The notes: generated by a model from the sequence alone, not told the origin. 37,489 bases of DNA from Eubacteriaceae bacterium (GCA_017405085.1 JAFRBB010000040.1:1-37489), one strand, 5' to 3'. Shown: positions 15,796 through 24,808, counted from the stretch's first letter. Numbers and translations are program-made.

Positions 15796-16658
15796 ATGCC
15801 ATCGGCATCTTTATGAATTGCGACAAACGCAACAGCGTGATGATCGGCAAGCAAATCGCGGCGCGTTTGGCAGAAAAAGGGATCAAGCCCTTGATGCTTT
15901 CCGGACAGGTTCAGGAAGCCGGGGAGATTCCCGAAGTTATCAGCGTCACCAAGGACGCTTTTTATGAACAGCCCGATTGCATTGTGGTTTTGGGAGGGGA
16001 CGGCACGCTTCTTGGCGTGGCCAGGCAGGCCGCCTCGACCGGCATCCCGATTTGCGGCATCAACCTTGGCAAGTTGGGATTTTTGACTTCGGGCGAATCG
16101 TTAAGCTATGAAAAGGTACTAGATGATCTGATTGCCGGGAATTACGCCATTGAAGAACGCATGATGCTAAAATGCGTGATTGAAAAAAACGGCAATCATT
16201 TATCCGATTATGTCGCCTTAAACGACGTGGTCATCAAAAGCAACGGTGTCCGCATGATCACCATCAATATTGACATTGATTTTCAAAATTTGGATCGTCT
16301 CAGCGCCGACGGCCTCATACTATCCACGGCGACGGGCTCCACGGGATATTCCCTGGCGGCGGGCGGTCCGGTGGTAGCCCCCGATGCCGAGGTAATTTTA
16401 ATCAACCCAATCTGTCCCCACAGACTTCATGACAGAGCTTATGTGGTCGCGGGAAAAAGCGTGGCCATGATGACGCTTCTCGACCGTGCCAATGATTCCA
16501 TGGTGTCCATTGACGGTCAGATTGCCGTTCCCGTCGGAAGAAACGATAGAATCATCGTGACAAAGTCGCCTTTTGTCACCCACTTGATCCGTATGAATGA
16601 TATGCACTTTTTTACGCGTCTAAAACGAAAATTCTCACCGGAAGAAGCAGACGGATAA
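15792..16658 (+). CDS. nadK: NAD kinase
   Basis: Phosphorylates NAD to NADP using ATP or polyphosphate; cytosolic. GGDGT (68-72) is the conserved kinase motif. INLGKLGFLT (90-99), LNDVVI and TGSTGYSLAAGGPVV (181-195, the glycine-rich NAD site) follow in the family order. At 288 residues it is the usual size. The ATG overlaps the tlyA stop (ATGA), with AAGGAG ahead, so the two are translationally coupled. Part of the operon headed by OLE RNA. Confidence 0.96.
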   Translation: MNAIGIFMNCDKRNSVMIGKQIAARLAEKGIKPLMLSGQVQEAGEIPEVISVTKDAFYEQPDCIVVLGGDGTLLGVARQAASTGIPICGINLGKLGFLTSGESLSYEKVLDDLIAGNYAIEERMMLKCVIEKNGNHLSDYVALNDVVIKSNGVRMITINIDIDFQNLDRLSADGLILSTATGSTGYSLAAGGPVVAPDAEVILINPICPHRLHDRAYVVAGKSVAMMTLLDRANDSMVSIDGQIAVPVGRNDRIIVTKSPFVTHLIRMNDMHFFTRLKRKFSPEEADG

Positions 16659-16673
16659 CAAGGAGGGATTTAT

Positions 16674-17126
16674 ATGAAGCTTTCCAGACAGGCCAAAATA
16701 TTGGAAATCATCGAAAAAAACGAAATCGAGACTCAGGAAGAGCTTGCGGAGCACTTGAAGGCCGCGGGATTTCGAGCGACACAGGCCACCGTCTCACGGG
16801 ATATCAAAGAGCTCAAGCTCATCAAGCTTGCCGGCAGTCACGGCAAACAAAAATACGGCTATCTCAACGACATCAGCAAGCTTTACAGCGAGCGGGTGTT
16901 CGCGGTTTTCAGAGAGTCGGTGCTCAGCGTGGACACCGCCGCTTTTTTGGTGGTTCTCCGCACGCTGCCGGCATCGGCTCAGGCCGCGGCAATGGCTGTC
17001 GACAGCCTGGAATGGCCGGAAATTGTCGGCACCATCGCCGGAGACGACACCATATTTGTGGCGGTCCGCGATGTGAACGACGTCAGCCATGTGGCTGATC
17101 AGTTTAAAAATTTGATGAAAATGTAA
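16674..17126 (+). CDS. argR: arginine repressor
   Basis: Hexameric arginine-dependent regulator of arginine synthesis and catabolism. An N-terminal winged helix-turn-helix (about 1-70) has TQATVSRDIKEL (36-47), including the DNA-contacting Ser-Arg pair. The C-terminal oligomerisation and arginine-binding domain has GTIAGDDTIFVA (119-130), whose aspartates bind arginine. 150 residues, standard. AAGGAGG ahead of the ATG. No arginine gene is nearby; its position between nadK and recN is the conserved Firmicute arrangement. Confidence 0.95.
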   Translation: MKLSRQAKILEIIEKNEIETQEELAEHLKAAGFRATQATVSRDIKELKLIKLAGSHGKQKYGYLNDISKLYSERVFAVFRESVLSVDTAAFLVVLRTLPASAQAAAMAVDSLEWPEIVGTIAGDDTIFVAVRDVNDVSHVADQFKNLMKM

Positions 17127-17143
17127 ATCGAAGGAGTGTCAGC

Positions 17144-18853
17144 GTGTTAGAAGGCATTGCCATCAGGCATTATACGTTAATTAACGAATTGAATATTGAA
17201 TTTGATTCGGCACTCAATGTGATAACCGGCGAAACCGGTGCCGGGAAATCAATTGTTATCGACGCATTGACCATGATTTTGGGTCAGCGCGGCAACAAAA
17301 ACAATATTGAGCTCGGTTATGACCGCATGACGGTGCAGGGTGTTTTTGACATTGCCGGAAACACGGGGCTGATCAATCATCTAAACGATATGGGTATCGA
17401 GCCGGAGGAAAACCGACTGATTTTAACGAGAACCATCGACAAGAACGGCCGAAACCGCTGTAAAGCCTGCGGCATCAACGTGACGGTGTCGGAACTTAAG
17501 ACCATTGGTGAAAGCCTGGTTGATATCCACAGCCAGCACGAGAACAACGCGCTTTTCGAGCCCGAAACCCAAAGAAGGCTGGTGGATGCGGCCGGAGGAA
17601 AACCGACAGCGGCGCTTCTTGCCAAAGCGTCGGAGCAAGCGGCTACTTTAAAAACCATGGCTCGGGAAATTCGTGAGGCGGAAAAAGAAAGCGCTGATCT
17701 TGACAACAAAAAAACCATTGCCAAGCATTTGCTCAGTCGAATTACCGAGGTCGATCCCAAACCCAACGAGGACATCGCGCTGGAAAAAGAGCGCGTCATT
17801 TTGGAAAACAGCGAAAAAATGTTTCTCGCGCTGGCAAAGGCAGAGCATGCCTTTCACGGAGACGAAACGGAAAGCGGCGGTGTTTTATCGGCTATCGATG
17901 AGATTGACCGGGCCGTTGACACCGTAGCCGCCTTCGACGATGATTTTGTCCAAATCAAACATGATTTGACATCAGCTTCGGAAATCCTGTATGACGTTTC
18001 GGTGAGACTGACCGATTACGCGGAAAATTTAGCCTTTAATCCCGGCCGTTTGGAGGTCGTTGAATCGCGTTTATCGATGATTGATGAGCTCAAGCGCCGA
18101 TTTGGAGGTTCCATCGAAACAGTCTTAAGCGAAAAAGAACGTTTGGAAACTGAACTCGAACGCTTGAATTCCCATGAAGACACCCTTTTAAAACAGAAAA
18201 AAAACTACAAAAAAGTTTGGGATTCATATAAAAAAACCGCCAAAGCGCTGCATGACGCGCGGGTTGAAGATGCAAAAAAATTAAAAAAAGCCATCGAAGC
18301 CGAGCTTGCGGATTTGGCCATGCCAAAAGCGAAGCTTAACATTCATGTCGATTTTGATGAACGACTCATTTCCCCTCACGGCAGCGACCGCATCCAGTTT
18401 ACCATCGCGACCAATCCCGGCGCGGCGGAAGGTTCTCTCAAAAAAGTGGCTTCCGGCGGCGAACTCTCCCGGATTATGTTGGCTCTCAAATGCGTGTTTG
18501 CCGAAAAAATGCCGAAAGACACGCTTATTTTTGATGAAATTGACACGGGAATCAGCGGCAGAACAGCCCAAACAGTTGCCGAAAAGATTTCCCGTTTGGG
18601 TCAAAAGCGTCAGGTGATTTGCATCACGCATCTGCCCCAAATTACGGCGATGGCCGACGAGCATTTCCGGGTGTCCAAAAAAGCGGATGACGCTCACACC
18701 ACTGTTTCTTTCGACAAACTTGACGAACAGGAAAGCCTGCTTGAATTGTCGCGGATGTTAAGCGGCGCGGAAATAACCGAAACCTCGCTCAATCACGCCA
18801 AAGAAATGATTGCTCAATCAAAATCAATTAAACATTTTAAGGAGCCACAATGA
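17144..18853 (+). CDS. recN: DNA repair protein RecN
   Basis: SMC-like ATPase acting early in double-strand break repair. Walker A GETGAGKS (29-36), long coiled-coil arms (about 150-400), ABC signature SGGELSRIMLALK (about 435-447), Walker B LIFDEIDTGISG (about 461-472). ITHLPQI contains the switch histidine. 569 residues, full length. GTG start with GAAGGAG upstream. It ends in a 4-nt overlap with lgt. Confidence 0.96.
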   Translation: MLEGIAIRHYTLINELNIEFDSALNVITGETGAGKSIVIDALTMILGQRGNKNNIELGYDRMTVQGVFDIAGNTGLINHLNDMGIEPEENRLILTRTIDKNGRNRCKACGINVTVSELKTIGESLVDIHSQHENNALFEPETQRRLVDAAGGKPTAALLAKASEQAATLKTMAREIREAEKESADLDNKKTIAKHLLSRITEVDPKPNEDIALEKERVILENSEKMFLALAKAEHAFHGDETESGGVLSAIDEIDRAVDTVAAFDDDFVQIKHDLTSASEILYDVSVRLTDYAENLAFNPGRLEVVESRLSMIDELKRRFGGSIETVLSEKERLETELERLNSHEDTLLKQKKNYKKVWDSYKKTAKALHDARVEDAKKLKKAIEAELADLAMPKAKLNIHVDFDERLISPHGSDRIQFTIATNPGAAEGSLKKVASGGELSRIMLALKCVFAEKMPKDTLIFDEIDTGISGRTAQTVAEKISRLGQKRQVICITHLPQITAMADEHFRVSKKADDAHTTVSFDKLDEQESLLELSRMLSGAEITETSLNHAKEMIAQSKSIKHFKEPQ

Positions 18854-19611
18854 CACCTCCAAATCCCATCGCATTTACCGTTTTTGGTTTTTCCGTACGT
18901 TGGTACGGTGTTTTAATCGCTTTGGCGCTCTTAATCGGCCTGTATTTGGCTATCAAAAGAGCCCAAAAGCGGGACATGGACATTGATGTCATCTCGGAAT
19001 TTTTCCTTTGGATGGTTCCGGCGATCATCATCGGCGCCAGATTGTATTACGTCATATTCGAATGGCCCTATTACGCGGCCAATCCGGGAGAAATCATTGC
19101 CCTTTGGCATGGAGGCCTTGCGATTCACGGCGGTATTTTAGCCGGAGTCTTAACGGGCATTATCTTTTGCAAAGTCAAAAACATCAGCTTTTTTGAATTG
19201 GCTGATGTGGTAATTGTGTCTTTGCCTTTGGGACAGGCCATCGGCCGTTGGGGGAATTTTTTCAACGGGGAAGCTTACGGCTCCGAAACGGATTTGCCCT
19301 GGGCGATCACCGTCAATGATCCGATCAAAGGCATGATATCGGTGCATCCGACGTTTTTATACGAATCCTTATGGAATTTGGCGGTGTTTTTTTTCCTGCT
19401 CTATTATGAAAAAAAGCATCAAAAAAACAGCGGTGAGCTGCTGTTTTTATACCTGATTTGTTATTCTATCGGTCGATTTTTTATCGAAGGATTAAGAACG
19501 GATTCATTAATGTTTTTCTCTTTAAAAGCCGCTCAGTTAATCAGCCTTGCGCTTATCGCCATCGGCGTTGCCGGTTTGATTTGGCTCAGACGGCAAAAGG
19601 CGAAAGACTGA
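18850..19611 (+). CDS. lgt: prolipoprotein diacylglyceryl transferase
   Basis: Transfers diacylglycerol from phosphatidylglycerol to the lipobox cysteine of prolipoproteins; integral membrane enzyme. The Lgt signature GRWGNFFNGEAYG (132-144) and HGGLAIHGG (87-95) are present, with about seven hydrophobic segments over 253 residues. The ATG overlaps the recN stop by 4 nt (ATGA), with AAGGAG upstream, so it is the last gene of the OLE-oapA-tlyA-nadK-argR-recN unit. It ends 15 nt from a convergent gene with no terminator hairpin visible between them. The link of lgt to recN looks positional rather than functional. Confidence 0.95.
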   Translation: MTPPNPIAFTVFGFSVRWYGVLIALALLIGLYLAIKRAQKRDMDIDVISEFFLWMVPAIIIGARLYYVIFEWPYYAANPGEIIALWHGGLAIHGGILAGVLTGIIFCKVKNISFFELADVVIVSLPLGQAIGRWGNFFNGEAYGSETDLPWAITVNDPIKGMISVHPTFLYESLWNLAVFFFLLYYEKKHQKNSGELLFLYLICYSIGRFFIEGLRTDSLMFFSLKAAQLISLALIAIGVAGLIWLRRQKAKD

Positions 19612-19626
19612 CAGGTCCGAAGCGCA

Positions 19627-20076
19627 TCAGTCTAGTATTTCATCCCACACGTCCTGCATTTTGGTTGTGTTAAAATATTTCAGGCAGGTCGCGACGGTGG
19701 GAAGGTTTTTGTTTTCATCAATGCTTTTGCGAGTCGGCCGTTTGCCCTGGCGTTTCATCTCGGCCAACAGCATATTTTTGATGATGGCTTTTGAATAACG
19801 GCCGGCAGGACGATCGGCCTTTTTCTCTTCTTTTTTGGGAGCAGGCTTACTGACCTTTTCGGCTTTGGGAGCATCTGGTTTGGCCGCCAAGGTAAAATCG
19901 GGTTTGATATGATTTAAATCGGCGGCTTTGATGGCTTTTGGCCATTTTTTAAAATATGAGAGAATGGCTTTGGCGTCATTGTCTGAAAAGTCCGAGACTT
20001 TCGGGGTGCGTCCCAAAGTGAGCGCGCGTTTTCTGATCATCTCGATTAATTCACTTTTGCTGTAGTATGGTTTCAT
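19627..20076 (-). CDS. small basic protein with two homing-endonuclease-associated-type repeats
   Basis: 149 residues in three parts. The first repeat is about 5-55 (YSKSELIEMIRKRALTLGRTP, then LSYFKKWPKAIKAADL). A Lys/Pro/Ala-rich linker follows (about 60-92). A second, more divergent repeat is about 93-149 (YSKAIIKNMLLAEMKRQGKRPT, then CLKYFNTTKMQDVWDEI). The pattern of a helix, (L/Q)G(R/K)-(T/R)PT/K, then a (Y/C)-x-(R/K)-(F/Y)F/W motif and A-A-x-L resembles the homing endonuclease associated repeat, a small DNA-binding unit. No nuclease domain is present. ATG with GGAGG upstream and its own promoter. The role is unknown; a small DNA-binding protein is the best guess. Confidence 0.6.
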   Translation of the reverse strand: MKPYYSKSELIEMIRKRALTLGRTPKVSDFSDNDAKAILSYFKKWPKAIKAADLNHIKPDFTLAAKPDAPKAEKVSKPAPKKEEKKADRPAGRYSKAIIKNMLLAEMKRQGKRPTRKSIDENKNLPTVATCLKYFNTTKMQDVWDEILD

Positions 20077-20108
20077 GTTTCCTCCGGAATCTCTTTGTGA
20101 TATGCGCT

Positions 20109-20138
20109 ATTATAGCAAATGCATCCATCCCTTGGCAA
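20109..20138 (-). promoter_or_regulatory. promoter of the repeat-containing gene
   Basis: On the minus strand TTGCCA (20133-20138), 18-nt spacer, TATAAT (20109-20114). It lies about 35 nt upstream of the ATG at 20076. Confidence 0.7.
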
Positions 20139-20446
20139 CAACCATCAAAGTGGAAAGCGATAAATTGTTTTTTCTGTCAATTGGGCAAAAATAGGCAACT
20201 GTTTTATATCGGTTGATATTGGACCAATAAGGCTTCAAGGATTAAATATTTGTCAATATCGTATTTGATGCTTGAATATGTACCCATCGATATAATCGAC
20301 AAGTGATGGATGGTTCGTATGATTTGTTTTATTCGAAAATTTTCGGTTTTGTTTTATCAACATATTTGATACATTTTCTTTAATTTCCTTAATAAATTCT
20401 TGTTTTGACGAAAATCATGTGCTATAATTTTCTGTAGTTTATTTTT
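20139..20446. other. AT-rich intergenic region
   Basis: No gene, RNA or repeat is recognisable from 20139 to about 20399. It is strikingly AT-rich compared with its neighbours, with several ATAT/GATAT words. The tRNA-Arg promoter occupies its right end. Confidence 0.5.
20400..20428 (+). promoter_or_regulatory. promoter of tRNA-Arg
   Basis: TTGTTT (20400-20405), 17-nt spacer, TATAAT (20423-20428). A TTGACG a few bases on is too close to the -10 to be used. Confidence 0.65.
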
Positions 20447-20523
20447 GCGCCCGTAGCTCAGGTGGATAGAGCAATGGTCTCCGAAGCCATGTGCCGTATG
20501 TTCGAATCATATCGGGCGCACCA
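20447..20523 (+). tRNA. tRNA-Arg (anticodon CCG)
   Basis: 77 nt including the encoded CCA. Acceptor GCGCCCG pairs with CGGGCGC. The anticodon loop CTCCGAA lies between ATGGT and GCCAT and gives CCG. T-loop TTCGAAT. It stands 53 nt ahead of the ChW-repeat gene with no terminator seen between them. Confidence 0.95.
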
Positions 20524-20576
20524 TTTTGTTCATAATAATCTTTGCATCATAAAAATGCGAAAGGGGTAAAATAATA

Positions 20577-22637
20577 TTGAAGAGAAATGTTTTTTTTGTT
20601 TTAACCGTCATGCTGATGGTGGCTTTTTCCATCGGTGTCGGAACGGTATTCGCGACGGAAAAGGCGAATAACGCTACTGAACCGACGACAACGGTCAAGC
20701 AGAACACGGAGACGACGCCTGAACCGTCAGTGTCGGATCCGCAAGCAACGCCCTTGGAAGTTGAGCCAACGCCTTCGAGCGCTCAAACGGATGAGGTTAC
20801 GCTGGACACCCTCAAAAAAAGCTTTACCTACCGCGCCCATGTTGCCAATAAGGGATGGCTCGATCCGGTGAAGATGGGTGAAATCGGCGGAACAACGGGT
20901 AAGGGCTATCAACTCGAAGCTCTGCGTATTGATACCGGTGTCCAAGACAAAAGTGTTTTGGGTGTGAAATACCGCGCGCATGTGCAAAATATCGGCTGGC
21001 AGGATTACGTGGAAAATGGCGCGGATATCGGGACAACGGGAAAAGGTCTGCGTATCGAAGCACTGTCTATCGCGCTCACCGGAACCAAAGCCGATCAATT
21101 TGATATTTATTACCGTGTCCATGTGCAAAATATCGGTTGGCTTGATTGGGCTAAAAATGGCGCCGATGCCGGAACAGCTGATTTTGGACTTCAAGTTGAA
21201 GCTGTGGAAATCCAAATCGTTGGAGTCGGCGAGGCAGCTCCCGGTAATATCGAGAAACCTTATTTGGACCATACAAAAATCACAAACGGCAGCTTGACCT
21301 ATAGCGCCCATAGTCAAAATAAAGGATGGGAGCAAGGGTATGTTGCCGCGGGAGAAACCGCGGGCTATACTGGAAAAGGGCTCCAAATGGAAGCCTTAAA
21401 AATTAAAGTTTCGGCGGATAATCTTTGCAATATCAATCCGATACAATATCGCGCCCATGTGCAAAACATTGGCTGGCAGGCTTGGCGCGGCAACGATAAA
21501 GAAGCCGGCACCGTCGGCCGCGGATTGAAAATTGAAGCGCTTGAAATCAAACCTTCTGGTCTTTTAGCCCCGGCTTACGATATTTATTATCGCGTACACG
21601 TGGCTCATGTCGGCTGGCTTGACTGGGCCAAAAACGGCCAGAGCGCCGGCAGCACCGGCTTCGGCCTCGCGGTGGAAGCCGTTGAAATTCAACTCGTTCC
21701 CAAAGGCGCTGAAGCGCCGGGGGAAACGACGAGACCTTTTATCACCCAGGCTTATATCGCGTCCCTTTGCGAAGTGAATTATCAAGGTCACGCGCAAAAC
21801 ATCGGCTGGCAAAGCTGGGTCAAAAACGGCGCGGCAGCCGGAAGCACCGGGCGTGGTTGGCGCCTTGAAGCATTTTTGATGAATTTATCCGGAGAAATGG
21901 CCCAAGGTTCCAATATCGCCTATCAAGCCCATGTGCAGGACACCGGTTGGCAAGGGTGGAAAAACGCAAACCAAACGGCGGGTGTTCCCGGAGCCAGCCG
22001 CCGCATCGAATGTCTTCAGATTCAACTAAGCGGCAGAGCGGCCATCTTCTTTGATATTTATTATCACGTATATGTCAAAGATATCGGTTGGATGGGTTGG
22101 GCCAAAAATGGTGAATGGGCCGGAACCATCAACGGTTCGCTTCCTGTGGAAGCTATGTCGGCGGTTTTGGTGCCGAAGGGAAGTCCCGCGCCGGGACCGA
22201 CCGGAGATCGCTATCGCTATATTCCCGACAAACCGAAATTTGATTACGGTTGGATGCCGATCACCGATACCTGCATTTGCATTGACATTGGCGCCCAGCA
22301 TTTGAACGCTTATATCGGAAGGAATAAAGTGGTTGATACGGATGTTATCACCGGTGCGCCCGGTATGGATACACCGAGAGGTAATTTCGTCATCAATGTT
22401 AAGGAAAGTCCGTCTATTTTAGTTGGACCTGATTATAGAACATGGGTGGCGTTTTGGATGGCTTTTGTCGGCAATGACATCGGTATTCACGATTCCTCCT
22501 GGCAGGATCCATATGGTTACGGCGGTAACGCCTATCAAACCGGCAGGGGTTCTCACGGATGTGTCAATACGCCTTACGGCGCGGTTCAGGCACTCTACAC
22601 ACTCTTCCCGGTAGGAACCCCGGTTTTTGTCAGATAA
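20577..22637 (+). CDS. secreted ChW-repeat L,D-transpeptidase
   Basis: A signal peptide (1-26, cleavage after VFA) and a Thr/Pro/Glu-rich linker (27-80) come first. Nine ChW repeats of about 40 residues follow, starting near 82, 129, 175, 239, 288, 334, 398, 446 and 492, each with a (Y/H)xxHVQNIGW...G..G..LEAL-like core. A C-terminal YkuD domain (about 563-686) has H638 and catalytic C662 in GSHGCVNTP. YkuD enzymes cross-link peptidoglycan through 3-3 bonds or attach proteins to it. ChW repeats are typical of secreted clostridial proteins and are thought to bind wall polymers. The TTG start has AAGGGG 10 nt upstream; no other start precedes the signal peptide. A terminator follows. Confidence 0.88.
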   Translation: MKRNVFFVLTVMLMVAFSIGVGTVFATEKANNATEPTTTVKQNTETTPEPSVSDPQATPLEVEPTPSSAQTDEVTLDTLKKSFTYRAHVANKGWLDPVKMGEIGGTTGKGYQLEALRIDTGVQDKSVLGVKYRAHVQNIGWQDYVENGADIGTTGKGLRIEALSIALTGTKADQFDIYYRVHVQNIGWLDWAKNGADAGTADFGLQVEAVEIQIVGVGEAAPGNIEKPYLDHTKITNGSLTYSAHSQNKGWEQGYVAAGETAGYTGKGLQMEALKIKVSADNLCNINPIQYRAHVQNIGWQAWRGNDKEAGTVGRGLKIEALEIKPSGLLAPAYDIYYRVHVAHVGWLDWAKNGQSAGSTGFGLAVEAVEIQLVPKGAEAPGETTRPFITQAYIASLCEVNYQGHAQNIGWQSWVKNGAAAGSTGRGWRLEAFLMNLSGEMAQGSNIAYQAHVQDTGWQGWKNANQTAGVPGASRRIECLQIQLSGRAAIFFDIYYHVYVKDIGWMGWAKNGEWAGTINGSLPVEAMSAVLVPKGSPAPGPTGDRYRYIPDKPKFDYGWMPITDTCICIDIGAQHLNAYIGRNKVVDTDVITGAPGMDTPRGNFVINVKESPSILVGPDYRTWVAFWMAFVGNDIGIHDSSWQDPYGYGGNAYQTGRGSHGCVNTPYGAVQALYTLFPVGTPVFVR

Positions 22638-22670
22638 TTTGACTATCAAAAATAAACTTTGATCACATCT

Positions 22671-22705
22671 AAGCGCAACGGTTGACTAGGCTGTTGCGCT
22701 TTTTT
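22671..22705 (+). terminator. terminator after the ChW L,D-transpeptidase gene
   Basis: AAGCGCAAC (22671-22679) pairs with GTTGCGCTT (22693-22701), 13-nt loop, followed by a T-run. The ribosome binding site of the next gene begins directly after the T-run. Confidence 0.85.
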
Positions 22706-22717
22706 AAAGGAGCATTC

Positions 22718-24808
22718 ATGGAAAAGGACGCGAAAACAATAAAGCATCATCCGAAGGGAAGCAAAAACAAAAAGAATCATAAGCAAGTTCATACCGCGGA
22801 TGATAAACGGATTGAAAAATTATATTCATCCGCTGTTTATCCAAAACAAAGTCAGGTGGATAAACAAGTGCGTGGTTTCTATGAAAATCGCTTTCGACGT
22901 GAACACATCCGTAAAAATACCGGAAGACGTCCCGAAATTGATGTCAGGTTTGAAGATGAGTTTAAAGCCTGGGTTCAGTCCGGGAAAAAACCGCTGCACT
23001 ATTTTTATTTGGGCCGCTCCGGCGGGCGTTCCATTGGTTCTCGCGTGTTAAAGGACGCTTTTTATCAAAACAATACCGAACTTAAAGAGGTAGATTTTTT
23101 TGTTTCCCGGCATGGACGAAAAGTTAACATCCGGGAAAAGATCAACGCCAAGTTAAATCATATGTGGAATTCGTCGGTGGAAAACGTGCTGGTTCGTGAA
23201 ATGCGCGCTGAAGACATTCTGGATTGCCTTAGAGAAAATGCCATCTATCCTTTCATTAAAGATCGAAAGCAGGCCACGGCGGCCATTTTAAAACAGATTC
23301 CCGATAACATCGCGGATCTTTATCCCGGCGCCAGATCGCTGACGCGGCAATTTATTCTGCATGTCGGACCCACCAATTCGGGCAAAACCCACGAAGCGCT
23401 GCTGGCTTGTCAAAATGCCGATAGCGGGGTCTATTTGGCGCCGCTCAGGCTTTTGGCCATGGAAGCGGCGGAGCGAATTAACCGCGCCGGCGTGCCCTGC
23501 GATATGATCACCGGAGAAGAAGAGCGCACGATTGTCGGCGCCAGACATGTGGCCAGCACCATTGAAATGCTCGCCATCGATCGATATTTTGATGTTGCCG
23601 TCATTGACGAGGCGCAAATGATTGCCGATGACGACCGTGGTTGGGCATGGACCCAGGCCATTCTCGGTGTGTCAGCGCCGATTGTCCATGTTTGCATGGC
23701 CGAGGAGGCACTCTCCGTTGTCTCAAAACTCATTCTGTCCTGTGGCGACAGCTTTGAGATTGAATACCACGAACGCCAGACACCCCTGTCTCTTGAAAAA
23801 GTTCCCTTTCATTTTCCCGAGGACGTTCGGGATGGAGACGCGTTGGTCGTCTTTTCAAGAAAATCCGTTTTGGAAGCGGCTTCGCTTTTAGAAGATTATG
23901 ATATCAAAGCCTCGGTGATTTACGGTGCCCTGCCCTATGAAGCGAGACTGGCCGAAACCGAAAAATTTTTATACGGTAAAACCCGGGTCGTCGTGGCGAC
24001 GGATGCCATCGGTATGGGAATGAATCTGCCCATCAAGCGCATCGTATTTTTGGAAACCGTCAAATTTGACGGAAAAGAAAAACGCCCGCTTTTGCCGTCG
24101 GAAATCAAGCAGATCGCGGGAAGGGCCGGCAGGCGCGGCTATGCCGAGGAAGGGCTTGTCAACACCGGATATGATAAATGGCTAATTAAAAACGGGCTTG
24201 ACAAAAAAGAAGAGCCGATCGCCACGGCCAAAACAGCGATGCCGCCTTTTTTGATTCATATGGATCAGGATTTGTCTTTGACGATGCGGGATTGGCTTGC
24301 GGTGCCCGATGAAGGGATCTTCCATAAAACCGACATGAAAAGGGAAATTGAATTATGCCTGTGGTTGGAACGCCATTGCTTTTTTGATAAAGCGACGGAA
24401 CTTCGCGCCGTGTCGGTGCCCTTCAACGAAGAAGACCGCGATCTGATGGATATTTGGTATCAGACGATGCACAACATGAACGCCGATCGACGGGTTTTGG
24501 AAGGAATTCCCATCATCCATAGCGAAGAAGGAGACGATCTTGACAATCTGGAGAAAAAATACAGAACGCTGGATCTTCTCTATTCATTGCAGCGTTCCTT
24601 TGGCGCGTGGCAGTTCAATCACAATGAAGTCAAAGCGGAAATTCTGGATTGTAAGCGGGACGTGGCCCAGGCCATCATTGAGCAGCTGACTGTTTCAAAA
24701 AACTATTACAAATGCTGCAAGGTTTGCGGAAAAAGACTGCCTTGGCATTTTCCGTATCGTCTTTGCGACGAATGCTTTGACGCGCAGTATTTAAGCAAAC
24801 GCCGTTAA
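22718..24808 (+). CDS. Suv3-like superfamily 2 RNA helicase
   Basis: 696 residues. The helicase core has HVGPTNSGKT (Walker A, 217-224) and VYLAPLRLLAMEA. CDMITGEE, DEAQ (297-300), RGWAWTQAILG, VVVATDAIGMGMNLP and QIAGRAGRRG (465-474) follow. This combination is that of the Suv3 family (mitochondrial degradosome helicase and bacterial relatives) rather than of DEAD-box helicases. About 210 residues precede the core, beginning with a Lys/His-rich stretch. A C-terminal CxxC...CxxC cluster (C667, C670, C683, C686) looks like a zinc ribbon. ATG at 22718 with AAAGGAG. By family it should unwind RNA or RNA/DNA duplexes with ATP; its bacterial substrate is not known from the sequence. Confidence 0.85.
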   Translation: MEKDAKTIKHHPKGSKNKKNHKQVHTADDKRIEKLYSSAVYPKQSQVDKQVRGFYENRFRREHIRKNTGRRPEIDVRFEDEFKAWVQSGKKPLHYFYLGRSGGRSIGSRVLKDAFYQNNTELKEVDFFVSRHGRKVNIREKINAKLNHMWNSSVENVLVREMRAEDILDCLRENAIYPFIKDRKQATAAILKQIPDNIADLYPGARSLTRQFILHVGPTNSGKTHEALLACQNADSGVYLAPLRLLAMEAAERINRAGVPCDMITGEEERTIVGARHVASTIEMLAIDRYFDVAVIDEAQMIADDDRGWAWTQAILGVSAPIVHVCMAEEALSVVSKLILSCGDSFEIEYHERQTPLSLEKVPFHFPEDVRDGDALVVFSRKSVLEAASLLEDYDIKASVIYGALPYEARLAETEKFLYGKTRVVVATDAIGMGMNLPIKRIVFLETVKFDGKEKRPLLPSEIKQIAGRAGRRGYAEEGLVNTGYDKWLIKNGLDKKEEPIATAKTAMPPFLIHMDQDLSLTMRDWLAVPDEGIFHKTDMKREIELCLWLERHCFFDKATELRAVSVPFNEEDRDLMDIWYQTMHNMNADRRVLEGIPIIHSEEGDDLDNLEKKYRTLDLLYSLQRSFGAWQFNHNEVKAEILDCKRDVAQAIIEQLTVSKNYYKCCKVCGKRLPWHFPYRLCDECFDAQYLSKRR

